Made by a program: the position numbers and the translations under genes. Shown piece by piece: positions 7,351 through 12,813 of a stretch of 15,037 nucleotides of DNA. The DNA is taken from assembly GCA_937927905.1 (NCBI GenBank), contig CALFWP010000069.1, positions 1-15,037 of the forward strand, read 5' to 3'. Origin of the DNA: an uncultured Neomegalonema sp. GTDB lineage: Bacteria > Pseudomonadota > Alphaproteobacteria > Rhodobacterales > Rhodobacteraceae. The notes under the pieces were generated by a model that made no database searches, was not told where the DNA came from, and worked only from the letters and a program-made list of their open reading frames with translations. Numbering within the stretch: the stretch's first letter is position 1; every line of letters starts with the position of its first letter.

Positions 7351-7665
7351 TTACCCGAGCAGGCGCGCAATATTCATTGCCGCGCCCATATCGCCGTCAA
7401 TCTTGATTTTACCGGTCATATACGCGGCGGTTGAGTCGAGGTCACCGGCCATCATTTCGCGGAATGTGTCCTCATCTGCTGTGATGGTACAATCAGCCTC
7501 CGCATCGCTGTTCGCGGTGACCGCAGGAGGGCTGTTGTTGCCGTCCACGAGGATGCTTCCCTCACCGCCGAAATTAAAACAAACCGTTGCACCGAACGCA
7601 TCCGCGCCGGACACTTTTTCCTGAAGAAGCTCGACAGCCTTGGCGAGTGTTGCATCATCCATCAT
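7351..7665 (-). CDS. SCP2 sterol/lipid-binding domain protein
   Basis: This 104-residue stand-alone SCP2 domain is the usual size for alphaproteobacterial members. The ending GKIKIDGDMGAAMNIARLL is the characteristic C-terminal signature, and ADCTITADEDTFREMMAGDLDSTAAY is the standard central helix region. Such domains bind lipid or acyl-CoA in a hydrophobic pocket; the physiological ligand in bacteria is generally unknown. Two consecutive ATGs (7665 and 7662) follow a GGAGA ribosome site. The second has better spacing, so the protein may lose the first Met. It is the first gene of a minus-strand operon with a lysophospholipase-like hydrolase and a CoxE-like protein, suggesting a lipid-related role. 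It diverges from the TPR gene across a 96-bp gap that contains a dyad. Confidence 0.92.
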   Translation of the reverse strand: MMDDATLAKAVELLQEKVSGADAFGATVCFNFGGEGSILVDGNNSPPAVTANSDAEADCTITADEDTFREMMAGDLDSTAAYMTGKIKIDGDMGAAMNIARLLG

Positions 7666-7676
7666 AATTCTCCGCA

Positions 7677-7689
7677 GGGCATTATGCCC
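7677..7689. promoter_or_regulatory. 13-bp dyad (GGGCAT-T-ATGCCC) between divergent SCP2 and TPR genes
   Basis: Perfect 6-bp arms with a single central T lie 3 nt upstream of the SCP2 ribosome site and about 75 bp before the TPR start. A 1-nt loop is too small for an RNA hairpin, so a DNA-binding site in the shared intergenic region is the better reading. The regulator is unknown. Confidence 0.35.
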
Positions 7690-7761
7690 GTGATAATATG
7701 TACGCGGAATAACCCAGAGTTCAGTGCCGGTCCAGAGCGTAGCGGATAAAGGTGATAAAAA

Positions 7762-8379
7762 ATGCAGACAATTCCTACGGGTTCCATCCTTAGGGCCGGT
7801 GTTATGGCCTTTGCGTTTTGTTGTGCCGGGGCTGCGTTTTCCCAGGATGTGCAGGAGGATCCCGCCGATACCGCGCAAACAGAGCCGCCGGCGCAGCTTT
7901 CGGATGAGACAATGGAGTCTCTGTTCGAGAAACTGTCCATGGCGGATGGGCGTCTGGCATCAAGAATCGAGGATGAAATTACAGATCGCTGGTCGAAATC
8001 CGGCAGTGATTCTGCGGATTTGCTGCTATTGAGGGGGCGCAAGGCGCTGGAGAAGCGCGACATCAAAAAAGCCATTGCCCATTTTTCACGTCTGATCGCG
8101 TTGCGCCCTGATTTTGCCGAGGGCTGGAATGCACGGGCAACCGCATATTTTGCCGACCGGAATTTGGGGCGTTCGCTTGCCGATCTGTATGAAACATTGC
8201 GCATTGAACCGCGGCATTTCGGTGCCCTGATTGGCCTGGGGCTGATTTTGGAAAGGCTCGACCGCGATGATGACGCCCATGCCGCTTTTTCAGCGGCGCG
8301 TGATTTGCATCCCAATATCGACGGTGCGAAAGAGGCGCTGGAGCGCCTTGAGGAATCGGTTGTGGGTCAACCGATTTAG
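7762..8379 (+). CDS. Exported tetratricopeptide-repeat (TPR) protein
   Basis: The protein has 205 residues. An N-terminal signal peptide (residues 1-27, hydrophobic core GVMAFAFCCAGAAF, cleavage near AFS/QDV) points to the periplasm. A Pro/Glu-rich acidic linker follows (28-48), then a helical segment. About three TPR units cover residues 85-186: GRKALEKRDIKKAIAHFSRLIALRP, then WNARATAYFADRNLG...IEP, then LGLILERLDRDDDAHAAFSAA...P. TPRs mediate protein-protein contacts; the partner is unknown. The ATG at 7762 is preceded by AAGGTGA with suitable spacing. It is followed after 86 nt by matB, with no terminator visible between them. Alphaproteobacterial genomes carry many small exported TPR proteins of this kind with no assigned role. 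Confidence 0.88.
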   Translation: MQTIPTGSILRAGVMAFAFCCAGAAFSQDVQEDPADTAQTEPPAQLSDETMESLFEKLSMADGRLASRIEDEITDRWSKSGSDSADLLLLRGRKALEKRDIKKAIAHFSRLIALRPDFAEGWNARATAYFADRNLGRSLADLYETLRIEPRHFGALIGLGLILERLDRDDDAHAAFSAARDLHPNIDGAKEALERLEESVVGQPI

Positions 8380-8465
8380 TCAATGGGCGCGCCGATTGCC
8401 TCGCAGGTGGTTCTTTCTTGGGGTGATGCGATGCCCTATGCACATTCCGGCGGGAAGGAAATCGC

Positions 8466-9989
8466 ATGACAAATACGCTTTACGACGGGCTTTTATCAGG
8501 CACCGTTCCTGAACGGGCCTTCGCGGAAATTCCGGGAAAAGCCGGTATAGGGTCGCGCTGGTATACATATGCGCATATCGAGCAGGTGAGCGCACGTTTT
8601 GCGGCAACTCTGGTGGCGCGGGGTGTCAGGCCCGGCGACCGTGTGGCCGCTCAGGTCCCGAAATCCATCGAAGGTCTGATGCTGTATCTCGCAACCGTGC
8701 GGGCGGGGGCCGTCTTTTTGCCCCTGAATACCGATTATACGGCTGCGGAAGTGGATTATTTTATCGGAGATGCGGAACCGAAGCTGTTCCTTTGTGATCC
8801 GGCTTCGCTTGATGGCTATATCGGCCTTGCGGAAAAGCATCGTGTGTATCTGGACAGTTTCGGTGTCTGGCGCGATCCGCAGGTTAGTGCCGGGACATTT
8901 TTCGATTTTGCCGCAAGCCAGTCCGGAACGTTTGAGACCGTGCCCCGTGCGCCGGATGATCTTGCTGCTATTCTATATACTTCAGGTACCACCGGGCGCT
9001 CAAAAGGCGCAATGCTGTCACATCGCAATTTGCTATCCAATGCGCTCACACTGGCGAAGGTATGGCACTTTACCGATGATGATGTTCTGCTGCACGCCTT
9101 ACCGATCTATCACACTCACGGCCTGTTTGTGGCAAGCAACACGGTGATCAGGACCGGCGGGCAAATGATTTTTCTGCCTAAATTCGATACGGAGCAGGTG
9201 GTCCGGCATATGCAGAACGCAACCGCGATGATGGGTGTGCCGACATTTTACACGCGACTTCTGGCCCATGACGGCTTTACGGAAGATACGGCAAAGCACA
9301 TGCGGCTTTTCACGTCAGGGTCCGCGCCGTTACTGGCTCAGACCCATCATGAATTTGAGGAACGTACCGGTCACCGCATTCTGGAACGCTACGGCATGAC
9401 CGAAACCAATATGAACACCTCCAACCCCTATGACGGAGAGCGCCGTGCCGGAACGGTCGGGTTTCCGCTTCCGGGGGTGGAGTTGCGCATCGTCGATGAC
9501 AGCGGAGTGCCTGTTGCACCCGGCGATATCGGCACCATTGAGGTACGTGGGGATAATGTCTGCTCCGGCTATTGGCGTATGCCGGACAAAACCAAAGAGG
9601 AAATGCGCGCTGACGGCTTTTTTATAACCGGCGATCTGGGGATGCAGGATGAGGATGGTTATGTCCAGATTGTCGGGCGCGGCAAGGATCTGATCATCAG
9701 CGGAGGGTTTAATGTGTATCCCAAAGAGGTCGAGGCGGTGATTGATGCTTTGCCGGGCGTAACTGAATCCGCTGTGATCGGGGCACCTCATCCTGATTTC
9801 GGCGAGGGTGTTGTGGCCGTTGTGGTCGGCGATCTCGATGAACAAACCATCATGGACGCGCTTGAGGATAAGCTAGCGAAATTCAAACGCCCCAAATGCA
9901 TTTTCTTTGCCGGTGAATTGCCGCGCAATACAATGGGCAAGGTGCAGAAAAATATTCTGCGTGAAACCCATAAAAACCTGTTCGTATAA
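8466..9989 (+). CDS. matB: Malonyl-CoA synthetase (malonate--CoA ligase)
   Basis: This 507-residue acyl-adenylate-forming enzyme makes malonyl-CoA from malonate, CoA and ATP in the cytoplasm. The core motifs are all present: the P-loop YTSGTTGRSKGAMLSH (171-186), LPIYHTHGLF (212-221), ERYGMTETNMNTSNPYDGE (307-325), FITGD (386-390), GRGKDLIISGGFNVYPKEVE (404-423), and the adenylation lysine K492 in PRNTMGKVQK. The combination of YGMTETNMNTSNPYDGERRAG and the PIYHTHGLF segment is diagnostic for MatB rather than acetyl-CoA or long-chain synthetases. Some relatives also accept methylmalonate. K492 is the site that is acetylated in the Rhodopseudomonas enzyme, so post-translational control is possible. 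The start is supported by GGAAGGAA. No matA, matC or matR is present here. A flavin-reductase-like gene follows after 18 nt. Confidence 0.95.
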   Translation: MTNTLYDGLLSGTVPERAFAEIPGKAGIGSRWYTYAHIEQVSARFAATLVARGVRPGDRVAAQVPKSIEGLMLYLATVRAGAVFLPLNTDYTAAEVDYFIGDAEPKLFLCDPASLDGYIGLAEKHRVYLDSFGVWRDPQVSAGTFFDFAASQSGTFETVPRAPDDLAAILYTSGTTGRSKGAMLSHRNLLSNALTLAKVWHFTDDDVLLHALPIYHTHGLFVASNTVIRTGGQMIFLPKFDTEQVVRHMQNATAMMGVPTFYTRLLAHDGFTEDTAKHMRLFTSGSAPLLAQTHHEFEERTGHRILERYGMTETNMNTSNPYDGERRAGTVGFPLPGVELRIVDDSGVPVAPGDIGTIEVRGDNVCSGYWRMPDKTKEEMRADGFFITGDLGMQDEDGYVQIVGRGKDLIISGGFNVYPKEVEAVIDALPGVTESAVIGAPHPDFGEGVVAVVVGDLDEQTIMDALEDKLAKFKRPKCIFFAGELPRNTMGKVQKNILRETHKNLFV

Positions 9990-10007
9990 GTCCGGAGGGG
10001 TCACAAC

Positions 10008-10616
10008 GTGTTTTACGAACCAAAAGACGGTCATCCGTTGGCCTTTAATCCGTTTAAGGCCATCATCGCACCACGCCCGATTGCCTGGGTTTCGACGCTT
10101 AGCGAAGGGGGTGTCCCTAATCTGGCACCGTTTTCCTTTTTCAATGGTGTCAGTGATGTTCCGCCGATTGTCATGTTTTCCTGCGCACCGCCCGGTCCTT
10201 CGCTGAACAAGGACACAAGGGCCAATTGCCTGGCGGCAAAAGAGTTTGTGATACATGTGGTTGCGTATGAGATGCGGGAGGCCATGAACGTGTCCTCCGG
10301 CGGGTATCCGGCGGATATTGATGAATTCGAGACTGCGGGGCTTGTCAAAGCGCCCTCAACGCTGGTGAAACCGCCGCGTATCGCGGATGCCCCGGTTGCA
10401 ATGGAATGCCGGCTGTTTGACACGCTGGCGCTACCGGGACCGGAGGGACAACCCGGATACACTGTTATCTATGGTGAGGTCGTCGGGGTGCATATCGCTG
10501 ATACGGCCATCAAAGACGGTAAGCTGGACCTGATGGCGTATAATCCGCTCGCGCGGCTCGGGTATCACGATTATTCTACTGTTTTTGAGACATTCTCATT
10601 GATCAGACCGGCGTAA
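10008..10616 (+). CDS. Flavin reductase-like (FMN-binding split-barrel) protein
   Basis: This 202-residue protein belongs to the DIM6/NTAB flavin reductase-like family. IIAPRPIAWVSTLSE (19-33) and PNLAPFSFFNGVSDVPPIVMFS (about 37-58) form the flavin-binding part of the split barrel, and the C-terminal PLARLGYHDYSTV is also typical. Members bind FMN and may reduce it with NAD(P)H for a partner oxygenase or act alone; the partner is unknown. It starts with GTG at 10008. The strong GGAGGGG site at 9994-10000, 7 nt upstream, decides this start. With only 18 nt after matB it is almost certainly co-transcribed with it, though no established pathway links the two. Confidence 0.9.
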   Translation: MFYEPKDGHPLAFNPFKAIIAPRPIAWVSTLSEGGVPNLAPFSFFNGVSDVPPIVMFSCAPPGPSLNKDTRANCLAAKEFVIHVVAYEMREAMNVSSGGYPADIDEFETAGLVKAPSTLVKPPRIADAPVAMECRLFDTLALPGPEGQPGYTVIYGEVVGVHIADTAIKDGKLDLMAYNPLARLGYHDYSTVFETFSLIRPA

Positions 10617-10664
10617 GGGTGGTTGCTTTTACAGCTATTTTATGGGTTGGATGGCGTCGTACAT

Positions 10665-10686
10665 CCCGGATGCGGGCTTTTGTTTT
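10665..10686 (+). terminator. Weak hairpin with T-rich tail between the flavin reductase and soxY
   Basis: CCCG-GATG-CGGG (10665-10676) is followed by CTTTTGTTTT. The stem is only 4 bp, so this is a marginal intrinsic terminator for the matB/flavin-reductase transcript. It sits 22 nt before the soxY start. A soxY promoter would therefore have to read through it, which could make it an attenuator instead, or simply chance. Confidence 0.25.
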
Positions 10687-10707
10687 ATCTCTGTTGCGTA
10701 GGAGGCT

Positions 10708-11160
10708 ATGATCAGAAACACAACACGGCGAGGGGCTTTGGTATTCGGCGTTGCCGGGCTTGCCGGTGTATCATTTGGTCTGTCCGCCTTTGCAAAAGAG
10801 CTGACCTCCGCTGATAGTATTGCCGATTTTGCCGGTGATGCCGACATCGTTGACGGTAAAATCACCCTTAAAATTCCTGAAATCGCCGAGAATGGTGCAT
10901 CGGTTCCTATTGCGGTTCATGTGGACAGTGTGATGGCAGGGGATGATTTTGTTGAAGAGGTGATTGTTGTTTCGACCGCCAATCCGAACCCGGGCGTAGC
11001 CGCATTCCGGTTTACGGAGCTGTCCGGTGTTGCGCGGGCCTCGACGCGGATGCGGCTGGCGCAAACACAGGATGTAATTGCATTGGCACGCATGAAAGAC
11101 GGCTCGATCCGGCGTGCGGTGACAGCAGTCAAGGTAACAGTCGGCGGTTGCGGAGGATAA
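10708..11160 (+). CDS. soxY: Sulfur-carrier protein SoxY
   Basis: SoxY carries thiosulfate-derived sulfane sulfur on a C-terminal cysteine in the periplasmic Sox pathway. This 150-residue protein ends in the diagnostic swinging-arm motif VGGCGG with the carrier cysteine at C148. The body matches true SoxY: KITLKIPEIAENGASVPIAVHVDS, NPNPGVAAFRFTELSG and RMRLAQTQDVIALARMKDGS. The N-terminus has twin arginines (TTRRGALVFG, residues 5-14), a hydrophobic core and cleavage near AFA/KEL at 29-30, fitting Tat export as a folded SoxYZ complex. The start has TAGGAGGCTATG. soxZ follows after 4 nt. No soxA, X, B, C or D gene is in the window. Confidence 0.95.
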   Translation: MIRNTTRRGALVFGVAGLAGVSFGLSAFAKELTSADSIADFAGDADIVDGKITLKIPEIAENGASVPIAVHVDSVMAGDDFVEEVIVVSTANPNPGVAAFRFTELSGVARASTRMRLAQTQDVIALARMKDGSIRRAVTAVKVTVGGCGG

Positions 11161-11164
11161 GGGT

Positions 11165-11494
11165 ATGGCGCAAATTAAACCCCGTGCGAAGCTTCCGAAA
11201 ACAGCCGTTGCCGGTGAGGTTATCAAAATCAAGACGCTGTTATCCCATCCTATGGAATCCGGTCAGCGTATCAATCATGAGACCGGCGACCTGATCCCGC
11301 AGGACATCATGTATTACTTTTCGGCCAGTTTTAACGGCAAGGTGTTCTTTGAGCTTGATGCGGAACCGGCGTTGTCCACCAACCCCTATATCGAGTTTCA
11401 CCTGAAAGTTCCGGAAAGCGGCACAATATCTTTTCTGTGGAAAACGGAAAATGACGGGGATTTCACGCTGGAGCGGACCATAGAGGTCACCTGA
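11165..11494 (+). CDS. soxZ: Sulfur-carrier partner protein SoxZ
   Basis: SoxZ is the partner of SoxY in the periplasmic SoxYZ carrier heterodimer. The 109-residue length is normal. Signature segments are GEVIKIKTLLSHPMESGQR (about 17-35), LIPQDIMYYFSASFNGK (around 43-59), NPYIEFHLKVPESGTISFLW (about 75-94) and a final strand TLERTIEVT. There is no signal peptide, as expected, because SoxZ is carried out bound to SoxY. The ribosome site GGAGGA (11152-11157) lies inside the last codons of soxY, so the two are translated together. A stem-loop overlaps the stop codon. Confidence 0.95.
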   Translation: MAQIKPRAKLPKTAVAGEVIKIKTLLSHPMESGQRINHETGDLIPQDIMYYFSASFNGKVFFELDAEPALSTNPYIEFHLKVPESGTISFLWKTENDGDFTLERTIEVT

Positions 11495-11515
11495 CCTCCT
11501 ATGTTCGCGTCAGGT
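11483..11515. other. Overlapping inverted repeats at the soxZ 3' end, possible terminator or mRNA end structure
   Basis: GAGGTCA (11483-11489) and TGACCTC (11492-11498) can form a hairpin that contains the soxZ stop codon. ACCTGAC (11489-11495) can alternatively pair with GTCAGGT (11509-11515). The two pairings share bases and exclude each other. No T-run follows on either strand, so this is not a classical intrinsic terminator. It lies exactly between the convergent soxZ and ArsC/Spx-like genes. Confidence 0.4.
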
Positions 11516-11526
11516 CGCGGGTCTTG

Positions 11527-11874
11527 CTACAGGCTCTTCAATGCGGCCTGTACCTGAGCGTTAAATCCGCACAGCACAGTATGCCCCGCGACAAAAACAG
11601 GCCGTTTCATCAGGGTCGGATGTTGCAGGATCAGGTCCACGGCCTTTTCGGTATCAAGGTCCGCTTTATCCGTTTCGCTGAGGCCGCGCCAGGTCGTACT
11701 ACGTCGGTTCAGTGCGGTTTCCCAGCCCAAAGCCTCTACAACAGGTTTCAGCCAATCCGCCTGTACACCATCCGCACGCACATCATGCTTTTCAAAAGCG
11801 ATCGCTTCGCTATCCATCCATTTCAGGGCTTTTTTACATGTATCGCATGTGTTCAGAACATAGACTTTTATCAT
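11527..11874 (-). CDS. ArsC/Spx/YffB-family thioredoxin-fold protein
   Basis: This 115-residue cytoplasmic thioredoxin-fold protein has the N-terminal redox motif NTCDTCKKALKW (C10 and C13, a CxxC). The C-terminal part, ETDKADLDTEKAVDLILQHPTLMKRPVFV, is the conserved ArsC/Spx substrate-side region containing the MKRPV cis-proline loop. True arsenate reductases have one N-terminal cysteine in a different context. YffB proteins usually have CDTIKK, so the CxxC makes this more like Spx-type or general thiol reductases. Arsenate reduction is not supported by any ars neighbour. Its ATG overlaps the stop of uronate dehydrogenase (ATGA), so it is translated from the same mRNA. Confidence 0.88.
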   Translation of the reverse strand: MIKVYVLNTCDTCKKALKWMDSEAIAFEKHDVRADGVQADWLKPVVEALGWETALNRRSTTWRGLSETDKADLDTEKAVDLILQHPTLMKRPVFVAGHTVLCGFNAQVQAALKSL

Positions 11875-12686
11875 GATACCGGATCATCAAAATGCGGTTG
11901 GGCTGTGAAGCCGCCACCGTGAAATTTGAACATGGCATCGTCAATGCTTTTTTGTGCCGACAGCGCCTCGACCTTTTCACGGTATATTTCCGCATTGTCC
12001 CTCGGCCGGTAGCCGAGATGTGCGGCCATGGTGTTGTCCCAGAGCTTCTCATCATTATCGGACATGCCGTAAACGATCGTATGTCCGACGCGGGGAGATA
12101 TAAGGCACCGGTCAATGAGATGCCGGAAGTCGCGAAAGCTCATCCAGGTGGCAAGCATACGCCGGTCTGACGGTTCCTCAAAACAGGATCCGATGCGGAT
12201 GGACACGCTTTCGAGATGATATTTGTCCCAGTAATATTGTGCGAGTGCTTCGCCGTATATTTTGGAGACACCGTAATTCGTGTCGGGTCGGGGTGCAGCA
12301 GAAGCGTCGATTATTTCAGTCCGGGGATAATACCCGATTGCGTGGTTTGAGGACCCCCAGATCAGCCGCCGTACACCGTTTTTACGGCATCCCTCATATA
12401 TGTTGTAAAACCCGATAATATTTGAGTTCAGCACGCTTTCCCATGTGCCCTCGATGCTCTGACCGCCCATATGCACAACCATATCGACATTCTTTGTCAT
12501 GGCCAGACATGCCACGGGATCGGCAAGATCACAGATGACGGTTTCTTCATGTGCTGACGGATTGCTGATGTCGTCTTTGTCCGAAACCCGCAGGCATTCG
12601 CAATGTACCGGCAGGGAGGCGCGCAGAACCTGTCCGAGATTTCCGGCCGCCCCTGTCAGGAGTATTCTGTGATAACGCTTGGACAT
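11871..12686 (-). CDS. udh: Uronate dehydrogenase (NAD-dependent epimerase/dehydratase fold)
   Basis: Udh oxidises D-galacturonate or D-glucuronate to the aldarolactone with NAD+. This 271-residue short-chain-type protein closely follows the Agrobacterium enzyme segment by segment. It has the Rossmann motif LLTGAAGNLGQVLR (9-22), ICDLADP, VVHMGGQSIEGTWESVLNSNIIGFYNIYE (about 70-98), GSSNHAIGYYPRTE (111-124), the catalytic Y138-x3-K142 in YGVSK, IRIGSCFEEPSDRRMLATW (about 163-181), and the ending FKFHGGGFTAQPHF. The position of SSN and RIGSC matches Udh rather than sugar-nucleotide epimerases. It is about five residues longer than the Agrobacterium protein. The start has an AAGGGGG ribosome site. 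It is followed by the ArsC/Spx-like gene with an ATGA overlap and diverges from the 3-hydroxyacyl-CoA dehydrogenase gene. Confidence 0.9.
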   Translation of the reverse strand: MSKRYHRILLTGAAGNLGQVLRASLPVHCECLRVSDKDDISNPSAHEETVICDLADPVACLAMTKNVDMVVHMGGQSIEGTWESVLNSNIIGFYNIYEGCRKNGVRRLIWGSSNHAIGYYPRTEIIDASAAPRPDTNYGVSKIYGEALAQYYWDKYHLESVSIRIGSCFEEPSDRRMLATWMSFRDFRHLIDRCLISPRVGHTIVYGMSDNDEKLWDNTMAAHLGYRPRDNAEIYREKVEALSAQKSIDDAMFKFHGGGFTAQPHFDDPVS

Positions 12687-12752
12687 TATGCCCCCTTAAA
12701 GCCTTTTCAGTGCTGTTGATCTTAGTATCTGTCTGTTCCCGCCGGTTGGTGC

Positions 12753-12782
12753 TTGCACCGCTTTGAATACGGTGCATATTAT
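12753..12782 (+). promoter_or_regulatory. Candidate promoter of the 3-hydroxyacyl-CoA dehydrogenase gene with embedded operator dyad
   Basis: A -35-like TTGCAC (12753-12758) and a good -10 TATTAT (12777-12782) are separated by 18 bp, placing transcription start near 12789 and leaving about 25 nt of leader before ATG 12814. A perfect 7-bp inverted repeat, TGCACCG (12754-12760) and CGGTGCA (12770-12776) with a 9-bp spacer, fills the -35 element and the whole spacer. That is a typical repressor position. The cognate regulator is unknown. Confidence 0.45.
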
Positions 12783-12813
12783 CCTTTCGCAGTGCAGCAT
12801 TTCCGGAGCCTCC

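Noticed and set aside
7666..8315. Long minus-strand frame opposite the TPR gene
   Set aside because: Ser/Arg-rich antisense translation with no motif, while the plus strand has a signal peptide and TPR repeats.
8390..8397. GGCGCGCC 8-bp palindrome before matB
   Set aside because: Short GC palindromes of this kind are expected by chance at this base composition, and there is no accompanying promoter or repeat.
9330..9845. 171-codon minus-strand frame inside matB
   Set aside because: It lies opposite the conserved MatB adenylation motifs, which fully explain the sequence.
11527..11874. Arsenate reductase (arsC) as a specific call
   Set aside because: It has an Spx-type CxxC rather than the ArsC active-site context, and no arsR, arsB or acr3 is nearby; only the family-level call is kept.
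12763..12813. Upstream extension of the 3-hydroxyacyl-CoA dehydrogenase
   Set aside because: It would lie within the likely promoter, lacks a ribosome site, and adds 17 residues before the family's usual N-terminus; GGAG before 12814 supports the shorter start.
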